DNA of 64,000 nucleotides, taken from the NCBI GenBank assembly GCA_037974965.1, contig JBBPFI010000005.1:1612001-1676000 (forward strand), read 5' to 3'. Source of the DNA: Dacryopinax spathularia. Its lineage: Eukaryota > Basidiomycota > Dacrymycetes > Dacrymycetales > Dacrymycetaceae. Shown piece by piece: positions 22,392-32,937 of this stretch (the first letter of the stretch is position 1; each line of letters opens with the position of its first letter). Under the pieces are notes generated by a model. It was not told the origin of the DNA and ran no database searches. It saw only the letters and a program-made list of their open reading frames with translations. A program made the translations under genes and the position numbers.

Positions 22392-23027
22392 TTAGGAACC
22401 CAGAGATCGATCTCCTCCGCGCCGAAGATTCTCTAGTTCAGCGCGGAGCCTCGCGTTATCCTTTAGAAGCTCAGCATTATGGCGCCTGAGCATCAGCAGC
22501 TGGAAAGTCTTTTCGACGCATTCTTCTTCGTAGGCTTCCGCCTCCTCCCGCCAGTAGACGGCGTCGTGAGCTTCTTCTTCGTCGTCGAGGCTGAGATCCA
22601 CAGGCTCGACTTTGATAGTGATCTTGTGATGAGTCAGTTAGGCAAGACAGCGGAGAGTACTATACGCACCGAGTCATCATCGTTCGTCATGTCGATGATC
22701 TCGCGTCTCTGCCTCTTACTCCCGCGGTTCCCTTCGTCGATGTGTCCCCCCCCGCGCTTCTGCGAGGTGCCTGCCTGGGACTGAGACAGACAAAGCTCAG
22801 TAGCTTGTCCTCCCTTCTCTCGAAGACTATAAGAGGCCGAGCGGAGTTGTTGAGTCGTACGAGACGCTGTATGCTGCGAGGCGCTCGGACTGTCGATCGA
22901 CCCGCGCTGAGGGAAGTCGAGATGTTCTGCGACAGCGATGAGAGATGACACTGCCAAATGCCACTAAAGTCGTCTTACCGTCTTGTAGCAGTCCTTGAGC
23001 GGTCGTTGACTGAGTTTGAGACGTCAT
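22392..23027 (-). CDS. KDZ-element small coiled-coil protein with SIM-like motifs
   Basis: Exons 23027-22979, 22926-22670 and 22622-22392 give a complete 178-aa protein. The first half is Gln/Ser/Thr-rich. A basic KRQRR is followed at once by EIIDMTNDDDS, and after the second splice by VEPVDLSLDDEEE. Both are hydrophobic cores next to acidic residues, the layout of SUMO-interacting motifs. The last 55 residues (KTFQLLMLRRHNAELLKDN, then ARLRAELENLRR) form a clear coiled coil of leucine-zipper type. The protein is probably nuclear and dimeric. No named family recognised. Confidence 0.65.
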
Positions 23028-23229
23028 CGTTGGCGTGAGGAAGAGAGGACAGTTTGAGGAGAGAACGGTTGGAAGAGAGAGCTACTCGAAGAGAGACGAG
23101 AGGAACGCCTAGACTAGTAGCCCTAGGGGCTAGTGAGTCAATGCTTCCGCATCTGCCTCCGTGATAAGAGGAGATCTGGCCTTTCCAGAATGCCATCTCG
23201 CAACTCTCTCTCTTACCATCCACTTCAAC
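23028..23229. promoter_or_regulatory. Divergent promoter between coiled-coil gene and RPA1 paralogue
   Basis: Only 202 bp separate the two start codons, so the two cargo genes must share a bidirectional promoter region. CT/GA-rich; no core element stands out. Confidence 0.45.
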
Positions 23230-26034
23230 ATGGCCTCTCTTCTACTGAAAGACTCTGTTGACTCTCTCGTTAACTCCTACGACAGCGAATATAAGAATCT
23301 TGTCATGCAAGTCGTTGACGTCTACCCTGGATCAGGCCACCAGCAATCTGTAAGGAAGCGCGACAAGTTCGGGTGAGTCACATCCTTCACACCCTGTCCC
23401 TAGCCATGTCACATCCTTACCCGGCTTGCTTAGTATCACTATCTCCGATGGAGCGCTTGCCGTGCTTGTCATGCTATCTCCCAAGCTGAACAAGTACATC
23501 GTGTCGAAGGAGATCGCACCGGGATCGTTCGTGAGGATCCAGTCTGTGTGCCGGAAAGTCTCCAGCGGTTATCGGTGCGTTTGGGACGTGCATGTATGCG
23601 CATACATCGACTGATCTGAAAACAGTATCATCACCGTTCTCAAGGCAGTGCCTGTTGGCAAGCCCACTGACATCATAGGGACGCCTGTGGAGATCAGTCT
23701 TCGAGTGCCCGCGCTGGTCGTTGAGCAGCCTGCCGAGCCCGTGACCGCGAACTCGAGCGACCCTGATCCGTCGCGCCTCAGCGCTTCTACTGCCAACATA
23801 CCCTCTGCCCCCCACGCCAAAGGGGATAAACCTATCAATGACGGACCTGCACCTCTTCAAGAAGTCACCAACACTACCGCGAACGGCGATACCTCTGGAG
23901 CTAACAGCTCGGGCGGAGGCGCAATGGAGAACGGCAAGGTGGACAGGGAGAAGAACCAAAAGAAGACTGACAAAGACAAAGGCGAGAGTCGACTTCCTCA
24001 TAGTGGGAAGGCGACTAAACGCGCCTATGCAGGCTTGCCGAAGAAGTCTGGAGCCGGCGGCTCCTCGCAACCCGTCTATCCCGCGAAGGACAAGCCGCGC
24101 GCAGCTTCGACGCCGAACCTAGTGATTGAACCGCAGACCGCTAGCGTATTTTCGCGTAAGAAACGCGAGGACGGCTTTATCAGGGCTAGCGAGATGCAAG
24201 ATCCTGATGAGAAAGAGGTGGTCTTCAGCGAGCTCAGCACGATCAACCCCGACAACTGGTTCGTATATGCTCGCATTGAGGACATGATTGGCCCGTACAG
24301 CTATGCAAGTGAAAGGGGATCCGGCCGTGTTCTCGTCCTGAAGCTCCGTGACAAAGCAAATGTAAGGATATCTTCGAAGATACGAGTTCATCATGCTGAC
24401 TGTCCCGTAGAATTTGATGCGTGCTGTATTCTTCGACGAGCCTGGAATCAATGGAATGAGAAGGGAGGGGTCAGTAGGCGCTGTAAGGGTCCGCTACGAC
24501 TTCGTTTCTCAACCTTCTCACGCTTTGAAAGGTGCTGAGGATCGCCAACGCAAAGGTTGGCCCCGTGAAAGATCAGTTCAAATACGAGGGTCTTCTAGAG
24601 CTGCAGCTCAATTTGACGGCTGGCTCAGACATAGATTTCCTCTCTCAGGTATGTTTGTGCTCAGGTTCTTCAACAACATCTCTTATTTTCTTGCAGGACC
24701 ACGGCATCAAGGATGTGTCCTTCCCCTTGACGGATATCAAACTCCTACGTGGCTTCGTACCTAAGTCGAAAGTGAACGTTCTTGGTGTGATCGTCAACGT
24801 CGGTCAACTGTCTTCGATGCGTGGCGAGGAGAATGGGGCTGCTGAAGGCAAGGATGGGGAAGGTACTGCTGAAGGCAAGGATGGGGACGGTACTGCTGGG
24901 GACCCGGAGACTTCCGAAAGGAAGTGCCTCGAGCTTCAGCTGGTCGACAAGACCTCGCATGTCGTCCGCGTCGTCTTATGGGACGGAAAAGCCGTCGCTT
25001 TCAAGGGCGAGGTGGGACAAGCTCTGCTCCTGAAGAAGGTTGTCGTTGTCGCCGCGCATGGCGGGGTCAGCCTGAATGTCAACGACAAGGCCGAGATCGT
25101 CATGCGGCCGACGATCGATGGTGCATCGGATCTTGTGAAATGGTGCGTAGCAATCCTCTTCCGAGATGCGGGCGGTCTCACTCATCAATTACAGGTATAA
25201 GCACTTGTCGAAGAAGCCTGGCTACAAGCATATCTCCTCTGGCTACAGTGCTTCTAGTGGTTTGACTGCGGAGACAAAGCCTCGTCCCCGTCACCTTACC
25301 ACCACGGACGTTCTTAATTCCAATCTCGGCCATGGCTCGAGGATTGACACCTTTTACATGGAAGGCCCTTTCACCTCAATTCACGAGGATACTCTTTATG
25401 AAGCTTGTGTTCATCCCGACTGCAGTAAGAATGTCGAGAAGAGCAAAGGCGTCTGTCCCATCGCGGCGCATCGAACTCCCCCAGACGATCATGACGGTGA
25501 AAAACGTTGGTGGTAAGCGAATTCATTCTCATGCGTACCAGAAGCTAAATGTGTGCCCAGCTACAAGCTTAGACTCCAGATGGGACTGAAGAAGGGCGAG
25601 ATCGTCAACCTCCTCGCTTTCTCCCCCGCTGCCGACGAGATTCTGGGCGACCCGCCCGAGGAGGTGGTCAAGGAGAAGGTATGGAGAATATTTCTTCCCT
25701 TACATTTGACTCAAAGGCTTGTGAAGAACTCTTGCCCTGGAGTCTATGAGGAACGCTTGAAATCTTTGATTGAGTCCAAGACTGTCTGGAAACTTACCGT
25801 TCAGGCGCGCACGCGCCATTGGAAAGTAAGCTACCCTTCACTGGTATGAGACGTGTCCTAACGTTGTGGAAGACGGATAATGGATGGAGTCGCACCGACT
25901 TGCAGTACCAGATTGTCGCTGCCGAACGCAAGGAAGACGAAGATGAGGATGATGGCGGCGAAGAGGCAGAAGATGAGCCAGGAGACGACGAAGACGACGA
26001 AGAAGAAGCGTCTTACCAAGCTGTGGACGATTGA
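23230..26034 (+). CDS. RPA1-like replication protein A large subunit, transposon-borne
   Basis: Ten exons in phase: 23230-23372, 23434-23574, 23626-24361, 24411-24482, 24532-24648, 24697-25142, 25195-25512, 25561-25678, 25727-25825 and 25873-26034; 783 aa, no internal stop. Domains: N-terminal OB (VMQVVDVYPG; ITISDGALAVLVMLSP), a long Ser/Lys-rich linker of about 150 aa, DBD-A (NPDNWFVYARIEDMIG; LMRAVFFDEPG), DBD-B (FPLTDIKLLRGFVPKSKVNV; LQLVDKTSHVVRVVLWDG) and DBD-C with a zinc-ribbon remnant (ACVHPDCSKNV) and the trimerisation end. RPA1 binds single-stranded DNA in replication, repair and recombination. Usual RPA1 is about 620 aa; the excess is the linker and a strongly acidic C-terminal tail. 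It lies within 280 bp of the right transposon terminus, inside the repeat, so I read it as cargo and not as the host housekeeping gene. Confidence 0.9.
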
Positions 26035-26163
26035 AGTTGCACAAGTGCATTCCAAGCTTTTTTTCTCGTCTTCCTCAGTATTAATAGCCTGGGTTCTCCT
26101 GTCTGTCCTCCATGTACAATATCGCTCGGATTGTGAATGCTATGATAGTCTCCCCTATGCCGA

Positions 26164-26259
26164 GATAATCCGTCGAATATCCAGGATAATCCTCCGATTA
26201 TCCTACCTGGTTCTCGAGATTATCTTTCTCCTCTCGGTCTGGAAGCGGCTCAGATAATC
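26164..26259. repeat. Right sub-terminal GATAATC/GATTATC array
   Basis: Five exact copies start at 26164, 26185, 26196, 26218 and 26253, mirroring the array inside the left end. The spacing differs between the two ends. Confidence 0.75.
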
Positions 26260-26312
26260 CAGATCGACGCTCTCAGAGCGACGTAGATGATCCAAATCGA
26301 CTGAGGTGGCTG
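26243..26312 (-). repeat. Right terminal inverted repeat of KDZ element
   Basis: Inverted partner of 5955-6024; ends ...GAGGTGGCTG at 26312, directly followed by the target duplication CCAAAGA (26313-26319). Confidence 0.9.
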
Positions 26313-26319
26313 CCAAAGA

Positions 26320-26398
26320 AATTATTTTTTTTTGAAAAAAAAAAATACTTAGCATTAAATAGACACCTTTTACTTATCCCTTCCTACTTTGACACCAC
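26320..26398. other. A/T homopolymer tract outside the transposon
   Basis: A run of T, a single G and a run of A follow the target duplication, then AT-rich sequence. Nothing else recognised. Confidence 0.5.
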
Positions 26399-29130
26399 TC
26401 AGAAACACCCCTCCAAGTATTCATATGTATGCGCTCTCCCGCATCTCGCGTATTCCAGCCCGGCAGTTGCGTAGGCAGTGTTTCCTTCCAAGTGGGCGCC
26501 TTGACCATATTCTTCCCCCCTGTGGTTGAGGATTATCCGATGAAGGGGAACGCGAGATTGATGAGGTACGGCAGGTAGGAGGGGCACTCTCCATACTGTT
26601 GAGCTTTGCGTTGTCATGTTGAATGCTCTGAGGATCGTTAGCTCTTATGCTGTGGATGAGGGATGGGGCGGTAGCCGACTCACAAAAAGGCAAACACGCA
26701 GAGGTGAGGAACACTAGGAGTTGGGGTGAGTTGGTGCATTGAAGCGAGAGACACCACGAGCTTACTATCGCGGTAAAGAAGGACCACCAAGCGCGAGCGA
26801 TTTGCATCGTATACTGCTTTAAACCCGGTCAACCATTCGCACCCTTGAGCGATACGGATATAACGAACCGTATGCCACCCCCTGTCGCTGGAATTACGGT
26901 TATGACAGAAATCACTTGTTTCGGTGTCAGTTGCCAACCACTCAAATTGAATAGCGGATGCACAGTATACCGACCTCCCTCATACGCGCCAGACAGACAT
27001 GGAGCCTCAGCGCCCAAGCCACCGTGGATGGACTTTCGGTCGCTCCGCTCCTCCAAAGCCCGTAATTACAGCTTCCGCCATCGCCGCATTCCCGTCCGGC
27101 GTCAATCCCATGGCCGAGTACCAGGAAGACGCTTGAGAGGACTGTCGCGCTCGCCAAGACCGTACCGACCATGATACCTCTTAGGACTATGCCGTCCCAG
27201 ATTGTACAAGTGTGCAGAGCGAGGACGAGCCACGAACAGTGGATTATGATTATGTCGGCCCTTATCAAAACAGAGAAGTTGAGATGCCTTCTGCATAGAT
27301 CGCAAACGGGCGTACCAAATGTACTTGTTAACGGAGCATGAGGCGATTTAGGTCGAGCTGGCGGAATTGGGCTGCGAAAGGGTAGCTTAGTGCAAGTAGA
27401 GCTCTCGGGGCTCGTTCGGGCTCACCCCAGAAGAATGCCACCATGAGGGAAGAACCACTCTAGCGAATAACGGTGGAGAGCAACTTCCACGCGACCGAAG
27501 AAGCTGTAGACCCGTTGAAGTCCATTGCGCAGCTCCACGACGAACGGGAGACTGGGTTACAAGGAAAGGGTTACTACAACATCTGGGCAAGGGTCAGCGC
27601 TAACGTTTCTCTTTGCGGGAAATGAACTGGTACATATTCCATACTGTGGTCCTTCGCCAGCGTTAAGATGGGGAAGGGTTCGCACGAAAGCAATGCTCAC
27701 ATCCCCTCCAAGCTCCAGGGCACTAACCACCTCGAGTGAGAGGGTCGTAGATGCTGGCGGAGTTCCTTTTCCTGGCGATCAAGCAAGCGGACAGACTCGA
27801 CGTGCAAGTGTGTCCCCGAACAGAAGAATTGTTGACCGGCTTCGGAGCCAGGAGGATGGTCTCTTCCATGGATGTGGAAAAAGGAAGTGCGACGGGGGAG
27901 TATAAGCGTGAGATCATGACACTTCGAGCCGAACGCGCGTAGACTGCAGCAACGATGTGCTGACTTCCGCTGCGATCGTGTAAGCTGATCAGCTGTTGGA
28001 AGAATAGTAAGATGTAACTCACCGGCTTTCCGGCGCGCTTCATCGCTGTAATAATTGTCGATGTCGCTGTCACATCGCGTCGTGCTCTCATGTATGCAGT
28101 TGAAAAATAGAAGTGCATAACGAGTATTCGCCGTGCATCGCCATTGTTAGTGTCGTACTTGTATAGCCCCGTCTTCTCCAAGCAATGACGACATCTTGCT
28201 GTCGAGAGTATTGTTGTTTACGGCTCAGTTGGTGAGGGGGATTTTTGCGCGTGGGACGGACGGATCGAGCATCTGTTCTACCCACATAGCGGGCGATATT
28301 CTTCCTGGTACGCCCAAGTTGGAGCCAGTAAGCTGCGGATTCGATAGTCCCCTTATCCAAATGACTCACGCACCATCTTGGTGCAGAACGCGTGCAAGAT
28401 CGCAAGGCAGAGGCACTATGTTACGTAGTCAGTTCGGCAATTTTAGTAAAAGAAACGCAGCCTACAATAGCGAAGCCTAACGCAAAGGTCCGTATAAACC
28501 TACTGGCTAGGGTCAGTGGAACCCTTCTCGTCAGCGGTGAGATCTCTCACGGATCTCGTAACAGAATTGCTGAATATATGCATAGTTAGCTTGGGGAATA
28601 CAGCAGCAGTGGCTGAGCTTAGGAGACGATCGCATCCAGGCGTTTGCAATATTGAGCCTTGAGGTGGCAACGCTTGGTGGATAATATAAACGAGGAGCAC
28701 AAGAACGCGGACGATAAGCGCAAGCTCAGCGGCTCCCAGATAAGGCAGACCACCAGACCGCGTTCCCGCAATGCCCATGTTTGAAGTTCAGGTGCCGAGT
28801 TATCAGAAAGCAAGATGACAATACGCCGCCCCTGCACAGGCGTCAGAATAAGATACCAAGTGAGTTGATCGGTGACATACACAGCAGATTCATCAAAATC
28901 GAGCACGACGAGTTGGAGATTGATCTGCTGCACTGGACCACAAGATTTGACCAGTCAGCGGACGGCCAGCGTGATATGTATCTAGCCAAGAGCTCACGGC
29001 AGAACCAGCCCACGACGATGGGAAGGCTAGTGCATCGATTCCTCGGCAACCACGCTCTCCCGAACGACCGTCGTACTTTCCAGACCAACTTCTGGTCGGC
29101 TCGAATAGCAAGTGCTGGTACATCTACAGT
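26399..29130 (-). pseudogene. DUF6533-type membrane protein, tandem copy A (decayed)
   Basis: Recognised by comparison with the better copy at 42,152-43,346 and with copies B and C. The 5' part at about 29,130-29,020 reads QKLVWKVRRSFGRAWLPRNR, matching the ELVW/IWK.RWS..R..L..RY core of DUF6533. At 27,240-27,100 comes WLVLALHTCTIWDGIVLRGI followed by a hydrophobic segment (the LR-ALW helix), near 26,790 RLVVLLYRDS, and near 26,580 YLPYLINLAFPFIG. DUF6533 proteins are multi-pass membrane proteins of unknown function, abundant in Agaricomycetes. The YLPYL exon has lost the frame of its upstream part and runs into a stop, so this copy is broken. About 1.4 kb separates the 5' and middle exons, as in copy C. 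Confidence 0.55.
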
Positions 29131-29462
29131 CGTCAGTGTAGAACATCGCTAGACAGGTTCATGTACGTACGAGGAGAGTACGGGGGGCGCGTACGTGAAC
29201 ATCAGCCAAGTGATAACGCTCGCATAACCTGGCCTGTCAAATCCGGCGGTTCACATGCTTGCTGCGAAGACAAAACGGACCATGCTTACCTCGGCTCCCA
29301 GCTCCAGCTTGCAAACTCTATTTGCACTGCCGGGATCGTTGCCGAACCTCCTGGCGACGGCGAGGTGGACAGATTGAAGTCTGTTCGGTTGAGCTTTTGC
29401 TTCATCAAGGTACGCCTCGTTCACTCCGCGATGCAGCATGTTGATTTTGAGTACTTGCACTA

Positions 29463-29942
29463 TTGCGACCTCCTCTACAAGGCCAAGGTCAAGTTGCCGC
29501 GCGTTGCCGAGGCGGATCACGCCTGGACCTGCCCAAAACGGGCTTCGAATTCGTCCCGTCCAGCCCGGCCCAACGTATCAAGAAGAACACATCCACAATC
29601 CGGTGCCTGGAGGCGCGTGCTGTCGGCGTACGCCCACCCAGACGAGGCCATCCTCGTCTTAGTGGAAGCAGTCGTAAGGCAGGAATGTTCGTGCATAGAG
29701 TGTGCGATTTAGGCTTGACGCAAGTCGGACGGTTCCAGGACATCACACCCCTTCTCAGGGCCATTGCGTGGTATCATGCGTACTTCAACTTGATGAGTGC
29801 CGAGCTGGTCTTCGACTTCTATGTGCGAATACTGGATATCGACCTCGCGTGGAACTCGCATCCGCTAATGTGGGAGAGATATCGATCGAGCTGCTTCGGG
29901 CTGCCAGTTAGGTCGCGGGGTCGTGATGATGATGCGATGTAA
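29463..29942 (+). pseudogene. GRDP-like (glycine-rich domain protein) fragment, copy A
   Basis: The open frame ends with FDFYVRILDIDLAWNSHPLM and SSCFGLPVRSRGRDDDAM. The DIDLAW.(S/T)H.LM line with a following charged motif is the signature of GRDP proteins (DUF1399 type), which in plants and fungi are linked to stress responses. The part after the motif is missing. It lies head-to-head with DUF6533 copy A, an arrangement repeated in blocks B and C. Confidence 0.55.
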
Positions 29943-30009
29943 AACGCACAGCATACGCTTCTACATCAACGCTAAGGCGTGGAGTGTCTGTGCGCGTCTA
30001 GTCACGGGA

Positions 30010-31500
30010 TGATGGAGTAGAATGCGAGTGTAACGAGGTAAAGGAGGCTATCCACGCTGTTGAGCGTTGCGTCAGTTGTGTTGAATGCTGCGACTTGTTA
30101 GCTCTCATGCTTTGGATGAGGAATGGAGGCGGTAGACGAGGGTACTTACAAAGCAGACACGCGGAGACGAGGAAGGCTAGGTGTTGGGGACTCGGTGCAT
30201 GGACGGCGAGATACAACACGAACTTACCATGCCGATAAAGAACGACAATTAAGCACGAGGGCTTCGCGTCGTATGATGCCATAGACCGAGCCAACCAATC
30301 GCACCTCTGAGCGATATGGATATGACGAACCGTATGTCGTCCCGCATATCACCGTCATGACAGAAAGTACTGTTTGGGGGCAGCGGGCACTCGGCATCCT
30401 GCGAAGCTCGTAATTCCAGCTTCCGGAAAGGCCGCATTCCGGCCCGGCCATGGCCGAGCACGCCGGAGACGCTCGAGAGGACTGTCGCGGTTGTCGAGAT
30501 CGTGCCGACCATGATGCCGTTTAGGTCTACGCGATCCCAGAGCGCCCATTTGTGGAGAGCGAGGACGGGCCACGAGCCCCTGTCCAATACAAAGAAGTTG
30601 AGATATCTTCTGCATAGATCGGAAACGGGTGTACCAAGGAGTGTGCATGCTGATGTAACATGAAAGGTTGGAGGTCGAGTTCGCGCGAATTGGGCTCGCA
30701 AAAGGGAAGCTCAGCGCAAGTAGAGCTCTGTGGGCTCGCTTGGGCTCACCTCAGAAAATCCCCGAACGCGGCCAAGTACGAAGGCCGACACACTGTATTA
30801 CGTGGTCAGTCCAGGAACCGTAATGAAAGAACCACCCCTACGGTAGCGAAAGCCCAAGGGGCCAAAGGTCTGAATCTGTACGACAGGCGAGGGTCGGTGA
30901 ACTTCCTGTCGCCAGCGGTGAGATTTCCCACGGCTCTCGTACAGAATCGCGACGGATATCCATAGCTTACAAGATGGAGCAGTGGCTGAGATTCCCAGAC
31001 GAGCGTATCCAAGGATTGGTTATAGCGAGTCTTCGCTGCTGGATGGTAGTCCTTGGCGACTGGTGTAAACGAGGAAGACGTGAACAAGGGCGACAAGGGC
31101 GAGCCCGTCTACTCCGAGGATAAAGTCGAATGCAACACTGCGTTCCCACAATGTCCAGGTTTGAAGTCCAGGTACCAGGACATCACAGAACATGACGTTA
31201 TAGCCCGCGCCCTGCGCATCCGTCAGAAGAAGATAGAGAATGAGTTGATACCGACATACAGAAAGGTAGATTTATGAGAATTGATCATGGAAGTTTGTAG
31301 GTCGATTGGTAGAACTTAACTGCAAGATTTCATAAGTTAGCGGCCGGCCAAGTTGACATCTAAACACGAACTCACTAGAGAACCAGCCCACGACGACGGG
31401 AAGGCTAGTGCATCGGATCAACGGGAACCCCGCTCTCTCGAATGACCATCTTACTTTCCATACCAGTTTCCGATCGGGCTCGAATGGAAAGAGCTGCTTT
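30010..31500 (-). pseudogene. DUF6533-type membrane protein, tandem copy B (decayed, compact)
   Basis: 5' part near 31,490-31,400: PDRKLVWKVRWSFERAGFPL. Middle near 30,580-30,480: WPVLALHKWALWDRVDLNGI, then GVLGHGRAGMRPFRKLELRA. 3' part near 30,260-30,170: CLIVVLYRHGK. This block lacks the 1.4-kb interior stretch that copies A and C share. The final membrane exon near 30,070-30,010 contains an in-frame TAG in the frame used by the other copies, so the copy is probably non-functional. Confidence 0.5.
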
Positions 31501-31671
31501 TGCACCTATGAATTTTCAGAGTAAGATATCGCTAGACAGGTTCAAGTCCGTACCAGGGCAGTACTGGAGGCGCATGCGTGAACATCATGATTAGGCACAC
31601 CAGCCGAATGATAACACTCACATAACCGACACTGTCAAACCCGGCCGTCACGTGCTTGTTACGAAGACAGC

Positions 31672-32430
31672 GTGGAACATGCTTACCTCGGCTCCGCGCT
31701 TAAGCTTCCCCATACTACTTGGGTTGGCGGGATCGGTGCTGAACCCGCTGAACGGCACGGTAGACCTTTCAGGCTGACCTTCGATCTTCAAGCGGTATCT
31801 GATGGAAAAGTGAGGGCAATGCATGAGGATGACCTTACTACTCACAGTCCTACGACCTACTGGCCCGTAAACAAGCTCAAGAGGTCGTTGCAGAGCGCCC
31901 TGGTTGCCCGCCCAAAGGGCGAAATCGAGCTTCGCGTCCGCCACGTCCCGAACCCCGTGCCTGGACCGCGCGTGCTGTCACTCTATGCCCAGCCCGACGA
32001 AGCGAGTCTCAAACCAGAGGGCGCAGTTGCGCGGCAGGGAACACTTGTGCCGAAGTTGTAAGGCTTATGCTGTACCGAGCCAGGCAGCCGCACCTTTTAT
32101 CAGGGTTAGCGCTATTGTGCCGTAACTTGAACGTTCTTGGACTTGATGAGGCGATGGGTCGGTCTTTTACCTGACGAGGCTGGATATCGACCTGGCGTAG
32201 TGCTCGCTTTAGCTGATGGAGGACAGACATCGATCGACGCGGAGCTACTTCAAGAAGCCAGTTAGGTCCTCGGGTCGTGATGATAGGCGAAGTAGGATGC
32301 GCACAGTATAAGCTTGGACCTTACTGCGAAGGCGCGGAGGGTACGTGCATTTCTAGGCTCGAGTCAGCGAAGAAGGCAGATATACGCGCGTTTGAAGGCT
32401 AGATTCGGCGTACCGTATAGCAGATGTAGG
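31672..32430 (+). pseudogene. GRDP-like fragment, copy B (decayed)
   Basis: Contains the remnant of the DIDLAW signature near 32,185 with two TAG codons inside the motif. The following exon is well preserved: FDLTAKAR and then, after a short intron, IYARLKARFGVPYSRCRF, the typical GRDP downstream block. Host gene remnant of the same block structure as copies A and C. Confidence 0.55.
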
Positions 32431-32937
32431 TTTGTGCTCGCTGACCGCAGCTCAACGACAAGCTGTCAAAGTCCGCCTTCAAACTCAAGGGAAGCAACAC
32501 GGCTCTCAGCTCTGACGAATCCGCGACAAGATCTGCCAAGCCGACGCATCTACCGTGGAAAGCGGAAGTACAGTTGCAAATAGCCCAACGTTCGACAGGC
32601 GTCAGCAGCGAGAGCAGATCTGGACCATCCATGATTATGGAGGGTACGGTGCATGTGGGCTGTTGGAGGGTGTGTCGTCCTGCAGTGTGAATGGAAGCGT
32701 GTTCACTTGCAAGGCGTCGGGGGGTTGGCGGGTGTTGTGGAGGAGGCGGTCGTGGTGGAGGCGAGCTTGGATTAGGAGGAGATTTCGGAGTGATGGTAGA
32801 TACGGAGGACGAGTTTGTGGCGGAGGCGGAGAGAGGGGGGGAGGGTGTGGTAGATGTTAAAAGCCCTGCATATACCGTATGCGCCCCGTGTACTCGATCG
32901 CGGATTCGCGAGCTGCACGAGTAGATGTTGAAGTGGC

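Larger units (their letters stand above)
5955..26312 (-). mobile_element. 20.4-kb KDZ-superfamily DNA transposon with cargo genes
   Basis: The termini are inverted repeats of at least 70 bp, 5955-6024 and 26243-26312. They begin CAG and are identical at about 55 of 70 positions. CCAAAGA stands immediately outside both ends (5948-5954 and 26313-26319), which is a 7-bp target duplication. Both ends carry GATAATC/GATTATC arrays. The internal minus-strand gene at 12,625-16,000 encodes a KDZ (Kyakuja-Dileera-Zisupton) transposase. At least eight further genes or gene remnants fill the rest, including an RPA1 paralogue directly beside the right end. Strand is given from the transposase. No TET/JBP dioxygenase gene, the known companion of some mushroom KDZ elements, could be seen. 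The transposase has three in-frame TGA codons, so this copy is probably not autonomous. Confidence 0.9.

Noticed and set aside
5955-26312. A TET/JBP dioxygenase gene, known from some mushroom KDZ elements
   Set aside because: I looked for the HxD...H core and neighbours in all open frames and found no candidate.
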